Positions 26,304 to 36,364 of a DNA stretch of 64,000 nt are shown here, one piece after another (within the stretch, counting starts at the first letter, position 1; each line of letters opens with the position of its first letter). The notes beneath the pieces were generated by a model, which had not been told where the DNA came from, searched no databases, and was given only the letters and a program-made list of their open reading frames with translations. The translations under genes were made by a program, and so were the position numbers. Location: assembly GCF_000516985.1 (NCBI RefSeq), contig NW_006917091.1, positions 6,047,101-6,111,100 of the forward strand, in the 5' to 3' direction. This DNA is from Pestalotiopsis fici W106-1 (lineage: Eukaryota; Ascomycota; Sordariomycetes; Amphisphaeriales; Sporocadaceae).

Positions 26304-28226
26304 CTAAAAGTCGATGTCACCTCTGAAGACACTCGGATCTACACCAGCAACCACCTTTTCAGCCAAGTCACGTCGGCCCATCTGAGTAAACACCCTCCGC
26401 AGCGTGTCGTAAAGATTGGTGCTCCTGTTCTGGGTAGTCATGGCATCTAGTTGCTCATCCGACACACCACCTCCTAGAATCTCTCTGGCCTTTTCGCGGC
26501 CTTCCGTCTCAACGCTCTTGTGCATTTCAAGGGCAGCCAGGAGATGTCCGGCAGCTTCAGCATGACAGCCCATGTTGATGCAGCTGACACCCAGGTTATA
26601 TCGTGCCCGGACAAAGTTGGGTCGTAGAGTAAGTGCCTTCTCATAAGCTGCAATAGCATCTTCGCTCTTGCCGCTATTGGCCAAAGTAGCGCCCAGTCGA
26701 TTCCATAGCAGGTGGACTTGGGAGCTCTGATTCGACAAGCCTTGCTCAGACGATGCCAGTGCAGCGCTGAAGCAGTCCACTGCCTTGTCATATTCCTCGG
26801 CTCCGTAGAAAAGAACACCCAGACCAACCTGGACGTCGGGGTCCATATGTTCACCGTCGGGACTTAGGTTGGCCGCTTTGATGAAGAGTTCCGTGACCTT
26901 GTCGTGAAGTATTTGTCGGTCAGTGAAGCCCAAATCAGTTGCGGGCGAGAGATCGGCTGGCGAAATCACCGACGGGTATTTGATCGAGAGCCACCGCTCC
27001 AATGTTCTGTATGCCGTACTGTCGTAGCCTTCATTTGTGTACGACACGGCCAGAGTCATCAGTGCTGGTAGGTTATTGGGGTCCAAGTTCTTTGCCTGCT
27101 CTAATGCTCTGATGGCCGCGGTTTCCTTTTCATTTTGTGCCTGCGCACCACCAAGTTGTACCCAGGCCTCGACATGGCTGGGATCGCGTTGTACAGCAGC
27201 TTCGAATGCCAGGGCTGCGAGTGAAAGGTTGCCGCCCTCATCTATTATGCGCAAACCCTCTTCGAAGGGATTGCTGGTGTCTTTGAACAGATTGTCTTCT
27301 TCAAACAGGTATGTCTCAACCTGCGGATCCGCGAACAACCGCCCGCCTTCTCCCCAGTTCATATTCATGTTGTTCCAGTCGCCGTCTGTGAATTTGTTAA
27401 CCCATTCGTCCTCAGCCATCATTTCCTTGTTGGCTTCTTTTTCAGCCTGAATACCTTTCCATATTGACTCGAAATCGCCAAAGTGGTCTGTTTCCGACTC
27501 TAGGATGTTCTCGTCCAACTGGTTCAGCTCGGGCTCCAAGGCGGCGTTTTGTTCTGCCTCTTCGCGAGCCTTCTGGTCATCTAGTTCCAGTTGCTTGAAC
27601 TGCTCTTCCCACTGTCTATCGTCGAGCTCGACCAGCTTGCCTTTGCCCTTGGCATCCATCTGTGGCTGTTGCTGTTGAGGCGCGCCATACATCTGGTTGC
27701 CATACATGCCTCCTCCCATGCCATAGCTCATTCCCATGCCCATTCCCATGCCGCCCATCATGGGCCGCTGGTATCCCATCTGCGCCGGCATCGGACTCGA
27801 TCGGTGGGACGATTGGTTACCCTGCTGCATCTGGGCGAACCGAGCATAGTCCTCGGGACTAAATTGGGTTCCTTGAGGCACCTTGAAAGCCGATTCCATG
27901 GCGGCCTGGGGGTTTTGTTGGAACTCGTTGGCCCACGAGGGGGAGGCGCTGGCGGCGCGCAGGTGTACGCCTTGGACGGGGTGGTCGAGTCGCAGGCCTT
28001 CCATGGGCGGCATGTCGTGGAGGCGGCCGTTTTGCTGAAGGAAGCTGTTCATCATCTCATCCTGGGGGGCGTGGGCGGGCGCACTACGGAACCCGCCCAT
28101 GCTGCCCTGCGGTCCGCCATTGACGATGCGATCGCGCTGCAGGCTGTTATCCTCTTGTGTGTGTTTGGCGAACTGACTGAGCGGGTTGCCCGACGTCGAG
28201 CACTCGGCGCCTCCCATGAACGACAT
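26304..28226 (-). CDS. PEX5: Peroxisomal targeting signal 1 receptor Pex5
   Basis: One exon, 640 aa. The start at 28226 gives MSFMGGAECS with the conserved N-terminal cysteine (Cys9) that is monoubiquitinated in known Pex5 for recycling from the membrane. The N-terminal half carries docking pentapeptides of the WxxxF type: WANEF (98-102), WEEQF (206-210), WVNKF (275-279), plus a Trp at about 256. These bind Pex14/Pex13 in known homologues. A Met/Gly/Gln-rich low-complexity stretch lies at about 150-190. The C-terminal half (about 320-600) is a TPR array, the pocket that binds C-terminal SKL-like signals; for example HVEAWVQLG and the LRPNFVRARYNLG repeat. The receptor shuttles matrix enzymes from cytosol to peroxisome. 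The same window holds an enzyme ending in AKL, a candidate cargo. The frame continues upstream of 28226 but that part is T-rich leader. Confidence 0.96.
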   Translation of the reverse strand: MSFMGGAECSTSGNPLSQFAKHTQEDNSLQRDRIVNGGPQGSMGGFRSAPAHAPQDEMMNSFLQQNGRLHDMPPMEGLRLDHPVQGVHLRAASASPSWANEFQQNPQAAMESAFKVPQGTQFSPEDYARFAQMQQGNQSSHRSSPMPAQMGYQRPMMGGMGMGMGMSYGMGGGMYGNQMYGAPQQQQPQMDAKGKGKLVELDDRQWEEQFKQLELDDQKAREEAEQNAALEPELNQLDENILESETDHFGDFESIWKGIQAEKEANKEMMAEDEWVNKFTDGDWNNMNMNWGEGGRLFADPQVETYLFEEDNLFKDTSNPFEEGLRIIDEGGNLSLAALAFEAAVQRDPSHVEAWVQLGGAQAQNEKETAAIRALEQAKNLDPNNLPALMTLAVSYTNEGYDSTAYRTLERWLSIKYPSVISPADLSPATDLGFTDRQILHDKVTELFIKAANLSPDGEHMDPDVQVGLGVLFYGAEEYDKAVDCFSAALASSEQGLSNQSSQVHLLWNRLGATLANSGKSEDAIAAYEKALTLRPNFVRARYNLGVSCINMGCHAEAAGHLLAALEMHKSVETEGREKAREILGGGVSDEQLDAMTTQNRSTNLYDTLRRVFTQMGRRDLAEKVVAGVDPSVFRGDIDF

Positions 28227-29165
28227 GGTGAATGATCTTGTCGCTGGTCGGCGAGGGTGTATCGAAATTGGAAAACAAAAAGAATACAACAAGAAAGAAA
28301 GAATAGTGGATATACAAATTGCAAAGTCTTTTTGTTCTGAAAATCGCAAGATGAGTGTAGAAGTCCTGGGGGCTCCGATAATTAGTAGGTGCCTCGGGCC
28401 TATTAAGTTCATATGTCAAAAGGTTACAAATCCAAACTAGCGTTTAGTGGGGTTAGGCCTTCCTCACCTTTCTCCGCAGCGAACCGAGGAAGTGGCAACC
28501 CCACATTATCCCTCCCTGTTCAGGCAGTTTTCACCGGTCCAGGACATCAAAGCCGCGGCGGAACTCCCGATTGCGCCGACTACGGTACCGGATTCCGGGT
28601 CTTGATGATAATAACACATTACCCTCGACTTGGTCTAGATAGTGGTTGATTGTGGAGATCACGATCATCTTGTAGACTTTGAAGTCTAGCGAATAAAATA
28701 ATGAGTAATACTAGATCATCGTACCAAGGTATTGAGAGTTTGTTGGAACAAAAGCAAATTATTAGTCTTTCCATCAGTCAAAAAAGCCACTCGCAATTCA
28801 CCAAAATGCCATCAGATGATGTGGTGGACGACGAGGTCATTACAGACTATTGTATGCAGGCCAAGTTGATTTGATAAATCTACATCTCCCGCAAATTCAT
28901 TATCGACCCAAGATCATCAATTGAGTCTGCCTCATGCTTTGGGAAACGGAATAATGGCTCTGCCCAACTATGCATCAGATATGTGGTACAATATGGAAGA
29001 CGAGACTCATGGTTCAAGTCTGGGATTGTTTTGCATTGAGCTATAGTATAGCTAGACAACAAAATTGGGTATCATGAATCAGTTTTTTCTTGCCCATCCA
29101 CACAATCACGTCTCTTCATGCCTCGTCATACAACACTCGTCCCTCAGTAAGTCCAGCAAGTGTAT
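28227..29165. other. Intergenic region upstream of PEX5
   Basis: About 0.9 kb between the PEX5 start and the end of the REX1-type gene, both on the minus strand. It should hold the PEX5 promoter. Composition turns AT-rich after about 28600. No gene or RNA is recognised. Confidence 0.5.
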
Positions 29166-31448
29166 CTATTTGACCCCAATAAAGGCGATACCATTGCGAG
29201 CCATACCGACTGCCTTTTTCAAGGCTTGGTCTTCCGCGTCTGTCCACTTGACGCTCAACTCGTCCCACTTGCTTCCGGGAGTGTTATACTCGCGTTTGAA
29301 TTGGGCTTGCTGAGCTTGCAATCTGCTCATTTCACGTGGATCGCCGCTCCCGCTGAAGATGATCAATGCAGTACACGGCGGTAGTGACTCATGAATATAC
29401 TTGAGGCGAGCAGTCAGTCTCTGCAGACATGCCTCCAAAGGTGACACAGCAGATGCGGTGCCGTTTGAACCAGTGAGATCCGAGACATCGGGTGGTCCTG
29501 GAACCTCAGATTCTGGGCTGATACGGTTTCTATTCCACCAGCCTTGCAGTGCCTCGAGTTCCCTGAACCGAGCAAACACAAAGTCAGCCCCACCGTAGGG
29601 AATCTCTTCTGCTACGGGATCGCCCTTTGTAGCTCGGAGGACTCCTTGTACGACCTCGTCATCGTTCTGGCATCCGACGCGCCAAGTCGCAGCTGCTCCT
29701 GCACCCTTCATCGGGTCGCCCCAGTCGACCATGACACTTGACTTGCCTAACACTGCGCCGCCGAGGGCCTCGATACCTCCGTTGGCACGATACGAGGTGC
29801 CCATGCGCGTTAGTCGCCGAAACAAATTTTCTCCTTGCTGCTCGTGAGCACCCCACGACTTGCCCTTCTCACACTTTTGCTTGACCAGATCAAGACAAGC
29901 TTTGGCGTCCTCAATAGGGCTATGTCCTTGAGACCCCTTCTGGATCTCGCGCTTCAAGAAGCGTTGCGACAAGAACTTCAAACTGTTCTTCAGAGGTGGT
30001 CCTCTGTTGTGAGGATAAAGCAGTGCAGTGTCGACGATGAAGGGGTGCGTAAGTCGCAATGCCTTTAAGTCAGAGTCCAGTGAGTGACCGACTAGAATGG
30101 TTCGGGGGTGCAGTAAATCTATAAGCCTTGCTTGTATGTCCTTTAGGGTAGTTGTTACAGGGTCCAACATCTGCTTCGTGATACCCGAAAATTGCGTCAC
30201 GTAGTCAACAATGGGCTTGTCTGGCTTCACAAGCTCATCCAGAATAACGGTTCCATCCCAGCTCAAGAGACTGACTCTAGTCAAAGAAAATTCTGCTGGT
30301 CCAGTCATACACATTTCGCAATCAAGCGCAAGAACTTCACGGCCGGCGGTGATGGCTCCTTGCTGGATCTCTGACTCTGGCACATCGCCGTCAGAGAGGT
30401 TCTGAACATTTGTGTGAACCCAACCCTCTTCATCTCGAAACTCGGCGCGGCGGTCTGCATTGTCGATCAGGGCAGGATGCAATGTATAGCCGTTCGGGAC
30501 AAAGTCCTCTGGGTTCATAAGGTACTCTGTGATTCTGGTGCGTTGATCTTTCCAGCCACTGGGCTCCCTGGCAGGCTGAACGCCCTGGCCTTTCTTGTTC
30601 TTCTCCTCTGCCGATTTCTCTTGTGGTGCTGTGAGCATGGTATGCAGTGGTGAGCGCAGGTTGCCAAACTTTTCATTCCCGGGCGTCTTTATGGGCCAAA
30701 GGTGAGGGAACATTTCGGCAAAGGGCTGAAGGACTTCGGGCAACTCTTCCTTCTTAAGCAGCCGAGGGTAGTAATCATCGGGTGAAGTCATGACGCGAGA
30801 CTTTTCAGAACTTCTCGGTTCGTTTTGGTAGGTGGAGAAATCTACATCCATCTTGAACATGGCCTCTTCCAAGCCTGGCACCATGAGCGTTACAATTTTT
30901 CGGAATTGTGGCCGATTACTTATGGAAACCCATTGCGGCGCGGTTCCCTCGGCAAAGATGTACAGAATGAGGTTGCGCAATTGGTCCAAGGAGACCTTTG
31001 CCTGCAGCTTTGCATTGTAGTTGAAAGAGATGGAAGGGTAATGGGAGCCGTCGCTCTTAGGAAGCTTCTTCTGCTTTTTCTTTGATTTCTTGCGCTCAAC
31101 CTTTTGCCAGCCATCTTGTTCATCTTCTTCCTCGTCCTCGGGCCTGGAGCGCTTGATGCCGACGCCATTGTTGGTGTTGGATTCGATTGCTGCAGCGACG
31201 GTCGGCTGTGCTTGGGAATCTGCTTGAGGCACTATTTGGAATTCTGGTTGGGCGGTGATGTTTGCCTCTAGGTTTTCAGCATTCGCATCGTGCAGGTCTT
31301 GGAGCTGGAGCTTCTGCTCGGGAAACTCTGGCTGGGCGTCGAATCCGAGGCTGTAGCTTTTCGGAATGGCAGCCTCTGGATTGCTGGCCACAGCAGCCTG
31401 GACGGCAGCGAGTGCATTCGCAATGCTTTCGGCCGTCGATTCGTCCAT
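29166..31448 (-). CDS. REX1: REX1/RNH70-type DEDDh 3'-5' RNA exonuclease
   Basis: One exon, 760 aa. The chosen start (31448, MDESTAES) lies after a T/C-rich leader; the frame runs on upstream into hydrophobic leader sequence that is probably untranslated. The N-terminus is acidic and then basic, with a likely nuclear signal (KKSKKKQKK, about 125). The exonuclease domain (about 370-530) has the DEDDh motifs: ALDCEM (Exo I), VGHSLDSDLKAL (Exo II), and HSPIEDAKACLDL (Exo III with catalytic His and Asp). Known members trim the 3' ends of 5S rRNA, tRNA and other small RNAs in the nucleus. The C-terminal 200 residues beyond the nuclease are an extension longer than in the yeast protein (553 aa). 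The gene is divergent from the coiled-coil gene at 32071. Confidence 0.92.
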   Translation of the reverse strand: MDESTAESIANALAAVQAAVASNPEAAIPKSYSLGFDAQPEFPEQKLQLQDLHDANAENLEANITAQPEFQIVPQADSQAQPTVAAAIESNTNNGVGIKRSRPEDEEEDEQDGWQKVERKKSKKKQKKLPKSDGSHYPSISFNYNAKLQAKVSLDQLRNLILYIFAEGTAPQWVSISNRPQFRKIVTLMVPGLEEAMFKMDVDFSTYQNEPRSSEKSRVMTSPDDYYPRLLKKEELPEVLQPFAEMFPHLWPIKTPGNEKFGNLRSPLHTMLTAPQEKSAEEKNKKGQGVQPAREPSGWKDQRTRITEYLMNPEDFVPNGYTLHPALIDNADRRAEFRDEEGWVHTNVQNLSDGDVPESEIQQGAITAGREVLALDCEMCMTGPAEFSLTRVSLLSWDGTVILDELVKPDKPIVDYVTQFSGITKQMLDPVTTTLKDIQARLIDLLHPRTILVGHSLDSDLKALRLTHPFIVDTALLYPHNRGPPLKNSLKFLSQRFLKREIQKGSQGHSPIEDAKACLDLVKQKCEKGKSWGAHEQQGENLFRRLTRMGTSYRANGGIEALGGAVLGKSSVMVDWGDPMKGAGAAATWRVGCQNDDEVVQGVLRATKGDPVAEEIPYGGADFVFARFRELEALQGWWNRNRISPESEVPGPPDVSDLTGSNGTASAVSPLEACLQRLTARLKYIHESLPPCTALIIFSGSGDPREMSRLQAQQAQFKREYNTPGSKWDELSVKWTDAEDQALKKAVGMARNGIAFIGVK

Positions 31449-32070
31449 GGCGGTGAAACGCGGGGGGGACAGAAGGACGGAGAGGGGCGAGATTGAGGAG
31501 ACACGCGACCGAGAAGAAAATGGAAAAACGAGTAAAGGGGAAAGAAGAAGAAGAAGAAAAAAGTGGTGATGGGGAAATCTCGAACTCAACCAAAAAGTCG
31601 AGATTTCCGAGTGGCAGGCAGGGATTAGCTCCAGCAGATCTACCGTCCAAGGTGGGACCTAATGTAGCCTCACAAGCAAGCATGTGGGGTCCGGCCCGGC
31701 GCTCGCATTGACTGAATTGTGCTAATGTAAAAAGAAGCTCAGATACCTACTGACTTGGCTAGTTTAACTTCCAATAAGGGGCGGCTATTTTATTTTTAAA
31801 ATCTGTTTAATGATTCTGTTTATGATTTTCTGGCAGGTTTCAGGCCGGAACATCTTCTCCTTCTACTGGCCTAAACGTTGTTCGTTGTCATAATCGTCAT
31901 CATTACTCCTCCTCTTCTTGGGCGATATTTGGAGAGCTGGACATGTGGCTCGGGGAAATGATCGGGATCTGAGCTGTTTTTTCTTCTTCTCCATGTTCTT
32001 GTTGTTGCCAGACGACTGATCACCCAAGAGCCTTTGCGCCGCGCTCCCGGCAACTGCTGCGCAACACATC
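31449..32070. promoter_or_regulatory. Divergent promoter region (REX1-type / coiled-coil gene)
   Basis: A 0.6-kb region between two genes that point away from each other, so it should contain both promoters. A purine-rich stretch with GAA repeats on the + strand (31490-31565) is the leader of the exonuclease gene read from the other strand. A poorly GC-rich part lies at about 31780-31840. No specific factor site was identified. Confidence 0.5.
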
Positions 32071-34404
32071 ATGGTTCTCCTGGATCTTCTGAACCCATCT
32101 GTCGTGAGCTCTCCTGTATCTTGCTCCAGCGCTTGTCTTGCGCTCTCGCATACTGGGACGGTCGTGCCCAAGCAGTTTTCCAAGGCAAAGGAGAACCTAG
32201 CAAGCCCCACCATTGGCTATGATCCAAATGCTAAGAGCTATAATTACCTCTTCATGAGACCCGAAACTCCTTCGTCTCAAAAATGGACGGTCGTGGTCGA
32301 CGGGGTGGTGTCGCGGGTGGAGCGAGAGGTGGAAAAGCTGAGGCAGACCATGCAGACCCTTGAGAATGGTCTCGTTGGTCAGGAATCTCAGTTTGAGGGG
32401 ATCAGCGCAAAGCTGACCTCTTTTGCCACCAAGATTGACGACATCGAAAGATTGGCCTTGGACGAAGACAGGCTGGTCAAGGTTGAAGGGCGTGTTGAGA
32501 AGGCCAATGGACTCATGTGTGCCTCCTTGAAGGACTTATCAAATTCCTTGCAAGACTATGGCAAGGAGTTCCGGGAACAAATCCAAGCGGTATCCGCGGC
32601 TGAGAAGGAAATCTCAAGGGATATCGATCGGCTCCGTGCAGAACTACGCGAACAGAGGAGTCTCGCCGACATGAATTCATCTGATATGCGGGAGGAGATT
32701 CGCACGACCTCACAATCTCTGGAAAATTACCATGCCGACTTTCAAAAAGAACTCACCGAAGCTAGAAAAGCGCTGATTGCTGTTCAACAAGAGACCTCGC
32801 AATCGCTTGAGAATCACAACCAAGCATCTCGGGACGATGTTGTGGCAGTTGAAAACACATTGGCCTTGTTCCGTGACCAAAACATGCAATCATTAGACAC
32901 CCTCAGCGAGAAATTTCGAGAAGAGATCGCTGCGCTCAAGGTGTCCTTGTCAGATATCCGGGAAGACGCCCTGCAAAGTTCGCATTCGATGGAAAGCAAA
33001 ACCGAAGAATTTCAGAGAGATGTCGTCGCAGCAAAGAAAGCCACAGCCGTTCTGCAGCAGGAAATGTCTTTGTCAATTGACAGGCGCATTGATGAATTGC
33101 AGCTTAAACATGACACTGATTTGGATAGTGTGCGAAACGATACAACACGCACACTAGCCGAGCAGAAGGCAGAGTTTAGGGACGATATGGCTGCAGCCAA
33201 CGAGGCGATTTCTGCGGCTAGAACCGAGTCGACACGATCCCTAGGCAAATTCAACGACGACCTCAAACGGGAACTTTTCACGGTCAGAGATGGCCTCTCT
33301 GAATCTGCAAATATAACAAAACAATCGTTCCAGAAGACAAATGATGACCTGCGAAAAGAAAACGATGTGATCAAGATGGACCTAGCCAATGCACAACAAG
33401 AACTGAAACATCTCCGAAAGAAGCTAGAAGAAGCAGAACAAGATCGCAAAGAGGACAGGACAGCAGCTCGAGAATACGCCAAGGACATGTTATCTTTGAA
33501 GAACGAATTAGAGCAACTCAAGAAGAATATTGCGCAAGACAAGGAGCGGAGGGAAACCGAACCGATTGTGATGCCGGACGACTTTGAGTCGCTGGCCAGG
33601 AACCTGAGCGACATCACTGTGCGGGTAGACCAGATTCGCCACGTACAGCTCGAAGTCCAATTCCTGAGAAGCCGAATGCAAGATTTGGAGGCTGGTTCGT
33701 TTGCCGGAACCAGCGATGCGGCATCGACTGTGCTGATCCACGGGAGCGAAAATGGGGACAGGCCAGTTTCTCGAAGAAGGGACTCTCGCAAGCGGGCCAG
33801 TTATATTTCCAACCATGGGAGTAGTGAGAACGAAGAAAGGGATACTAGAAAGCGGTCGAGCTTTATCTCCTCCTACGCAAGCAGCGAGAATGGCGACAGG
33901 GATTCTCGTAAACGGACGAGCTTGACAGTCCCCCAAAGCAATGGCGAGAATGGAGATAGAAACTCTTACAAGCGTACAAGTCTGACACAACCCGTCAATG
34001 GAGAGCACATGGAGAGACCAACAACACCGCGGAGGGATTCTCGCAACAAACGGACGAGCGTGCCTCCTGTGAACGACAGCAGAGATAGACCGACGACGCC
34101 AAAGAGGGGAGAGTCTCGCAAGCGGACAAGTCTCATTCACGGTGGCGACGATAAAGCCAGACCTACAACCCCAAGACGAGGGGATTCTCACAAGAGAGCA
34201 AGTCTGATACATTCGCCAAAGAGCACCGAAATATCCCGGCCTTCGCCCCCTCGGCGGGCGTTACAGTCGGAGTTGGATGTCAGAAGCTCACTTTTACAAC
34301 CAGATCGAAGTCACGCGGGGAAAATTAACAAGAGGCCTGCGAGGCGTAGTCTGAAGAAGCCATTGGATGAGGATGAATTACCCCTTCATTTGAATAACCT
34401 ATAG
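32071..34404 (+). CDS. Long coiled-coil repeat protein with basic phospho-site-like tail; function unknown
   Basis: One open frame, 777 aa from ATG 32071. A 72-nt stretch (32104-32175, GTGAGC..CAG, a multiple of three) could be an intron; removing it joins the N-terminus to FSKAKENL and keeps the frame. I do not recognise the family. After a short N-terminus come heptad-like helices (about 75-200), then eight successive units of 29 residues (codons 32713-33408), most starting Q/R-S-L and with F/L at position 10 followed by R/K and two acidic or polar residues. A further charged coiled-coil follows to about residue 540. The last 220 residues are disordered and carry seven KR(A/T/S)S motifs, three of them preceded by PTTP(R/K)R. 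A structural or scaffold role is plausible, but this is inference. It diverges from the exonuclease gene and ends 187 bp from the convergent SET/MYND gene. Confidence 0.82.
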   Translation: MVLLDLLNPSVVSSPVSCSSACLALSHTGTVVPKQFSKAKENLASPTIGYDPNAKSYNYLFMRPETPSSQKWTVVVDGVVSRVEREVEKLRQTMQTLENGLVGQESQFEGISAKLTSFATKIDDIERLALDEDRLVKVEGRVEKANGLMCASLKDLSNSLQDYGKEFREQIQAVSAAEKEISRDIDRLRAELREQRSLADMNSSDMREEIRTTSQSLENYHADFQKELTEARKALIAVQQETSQSLENHNQASRDDVVAVENTLALFRDQNMQSLDTLSEKFREEIAALKVSLSDIREDALQSSHSMESKTEEFQRDVVAAKKATAVLQQEMSLSIDRRIDELQLKHDTDLDSVRNDTTRTLAEQKAEFRDDMAAANEAISAARTESTRSLGKFNDDLKRELFTVRDGLSESANITKQSFQKTNDDLRKENDVIKMDLANAQQELKHLRKKLEEAEQDRKEDRTAAREYAKDMLSLKNELEQLKKNIAQDKERRETEPIVMPDDFESLARNLSDITVRVDQIRHVQLEVQFLRSRMQDLEAGSFAGTSDAASTVLIHGSENGDRPVSRRRDSRKRASYISNHGSSENEERDTRKRSSFISSYASSENGDRDSRKRTSLTVPQSNGENGDRNSYKRTSLTQPVNGEHMERPTTPRRDSRNKRTSVPPVNDSRDRPTTPKRGESRKRTSLIHGGDDKARPTTPRRGDSHKRASLIHSPKSTEISRPSPPRRALQSELDVRSSLLQPDRSHAGKINKRPARRSLKKPLDEDELPLHLNNL
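32713..33408 (+). repeat. Eight in-frame 87-nt (29-residue) repeats
   Basis: Within the coiled-coil gene the protein falls into eight blocks of 29 residues with no gaps, except that units four and five together make 58 with unequal halves. The unit pattern is about (Q/R)SL, six variable residues, F/L, (R/K)(D/E)(D/E), then an Ala-rich helix ending in a short polar run. A possible further unit lies upstream (NSLQDYGKEF, near 32539). DNA identity between units is low, so the repeat is old. Period 29 is one more than four heptads. Confidence 0.75.
33770..34215 (+). repeat. Degenerate in-frame repeat encoding KR(A/T/S)S motifs
   Basis: Seven copies of a unit of about 18-22 codons in the tail of the coiled-coil protein. 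Each has D/E-S/T-x-K-R-(A/T/S)-S-(Y/F/L/V), for example SRKRASY, TRKRSSF and SHKRASL. The last three are preceded by PTTP(R/K)R. The motif fits basophilic (PKA-like) kinase sites and the TP pairs fit proline-directed kinases; this is pattern-level inference. Confidence 0.75.
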
Positions 34405-34591
34405 ATTTATAGTATATACTTTATTGAGATGCCTACCAATTGAACATGTAGAACAGCCATCATATTAAGGATACTAGGTATATGACTGAGGACTTGCCGG
34501 CGGTGAGTCATTGAGTTTTTGTATTTTCTTTTTGAATACACACACTGACACATATAGTGAAAATCGCAGTAGCGGCGACGAAATTTATCGT

Positions 34592-36364
34592 CTACTTGTG
34601 TCCCAATAAAGCTCTGTTGGAGCCAAACTCTGTATCCATAATCTCAAGCGCAAATCCTGCCAGCTCTTGCACCGGCTTGAGCACAGCATAATCAAAGAAC
34701 AGGGCCGCTTCTTGATCCGTCTGATCCGTGATCCAGCGCTGGATCAAACGCTTTTCTTTGTCGCGGCCGCGTAAGCCCTCGATATCCTGGAGCTGCTCCT
34801 TGGCCTCGTGGTATATCTGCCATTCCTCCGAATGTGCCCGCGGCGCCCAATGCACGGCAATGGCCAGGACGGCCTGGGCAATGGTAGCCTGGTCCATGTT
34901 GCTCAGGGCGCGGACAATTCTGCCCCGGAGCGAGCCGTCAAAACTCGACGCGCGCCTGCCCGACAGCGGCGCCGTGTTGCTCAGGAGGTTGGCCAGGAGC
35001 TGCAGGCCCTTGATGCGGGCGCCGCCAAACGGCATGGGGCTCTTGACGGGGTCGCAGCGCAGCGCGATGAAGCAGCTGACGGCCAGGCTGCTGGGGTAGT
35101 CCTCGCGCTGCTCGCCGAGGTGAATGGTGGCCTGGCCCAGGGTCTGCGGGACGGGCTCGACGGCGTACAGGCCGGCGGCGCAGAGGGGCTGGCAGAGTTG
35201 CCACCGTTGGCGCAGGGCGGCTGCGTACTGCGATGGCGAGTCGGCCGCGGCTGTGCTCAGCGGCGTGGAGCAGGCCGAGTAGATCTCTTCGACTTGGGCT
35301 TCGATGCTCGCAACCGTGGTGGAGGGCTTGGGTGACGATGGAGTAAAGTCTGGGTTTAGGCTGATGGAGTTGAGGTCCAGGTGAGGATATGCCCAGGCAG
35401 TTTGATAGACATCGAGATCATTCTCACACCTGGAGCACAAGCAATCAAACCGCCACCTCTCTTTCAAGGCTTTGATTCTATTTGATTTGTGCAGATTACA
35501 GTCTGTATAGTTGTGTTAGTCATGTAGATGTATGGTCTCGATAATGTGACATGTATACCTATGTACGAGATGTCGACTATCTCGCCTTCTTTGATTGCTT
35601 TGTTGGCACGCAAAATGGCCTGCCTCCCGTCAAACTGTACAAAAGCGTTCGGCAGGCAGGAGTGGTTGATCATGGATAGTGCCGGGTGCAAAAAGATGCC
35701 CGTATCACCCACATCCTCGTCTTTCCTGTTGAACGAGTTGATTTTCAACTAGAGCGAGAGTTTCAGCCTACTTTCCTACACACAAGACATTGATATCACG
35801 AAGAACAGCACAAAGAATCGAGCTTACCATGAAGAGTACAGCGAGAGCCTCACCCAACCGCGCCGGCGTCATCTCCAGCTCGAGGTACTTGAGCGCCGCC
35901 ATGGCCTGGAGCTTCATGTCATCATAGTCCTCGGGCGCATCGTTGCGATCCCACCCCTCGACGAGCTTGCCCAGCTCCGTCCTGGCCGTTGCCAGGTCAG
36001 GCCGAACCAGCATCTGCATGAGGGCCCTCACGGGCGTCGGCAGCAGGCGACCGTGGCCGCCCTCGGCCCGGACCTTTTTAAAGGCCTTGCACTCGCGCTT
36101 GTGCGCCAGGGCCCAGTCGGCGCGCTGGCACGGCTTGGAGCAATAGTAGGCGCCCTGGCAGCCCGTGCAAGCCTTCACGTCGACATCGATGCGCAGGCAG
36201 TATGAGCACGTCAGGTGCAGTGTCGGGGTGTCTGGGAGCGCAATGCTCGGCCCATCGAAGCGGGCAATCAGGTCGCCAGGACCAAAGGATTGGGTCGCCA
36301 CGAGGTCGCGCCCGCGCGGCGATGTGACGGAGCCCGTTAAATTGAGACCCCGTGGTATTTCCAT
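34592..36364 (-). CDS. SET and MYND domain protein (SMYD-like)
   Basis: Three exons on the minus strand: 36364-35828, 35748-35559 and 35502-34592, 545 aa. A split SET domain surrounds a MYND zinc finger, as in the SMYD family. The MYND finger (53-92) has ligands Cys53, 56, 66, 69, 75, 79, His88 and Cys92. The second SET half holds MINHSCLPN (about 205-213), the cofactor-binding NHSC motif, and GEIVDISY. A post-SET zinc cluster CLCSRC follows (Cys263, 265, 268). Family members are S-adenosylmethionine-dependent lysine methyltransferases; histone or non-histone targets cannot be told from sequence. The C-terminal 250 residues are helical, as expected for the TPR-like part of SMYD proteins. The DNA at 34800-35300 is very GC-rich and yields long antisense frames, which are shadows. 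Confidence 0.9.

Noticed and set aside
34808..35335. A 175-codon + strand frame inside the SET/MYND gene
   Set aside because: It lies opposite a very GC-rich exon of a recognised gene and has Ala/Gly/Arg-rich shadow composition.
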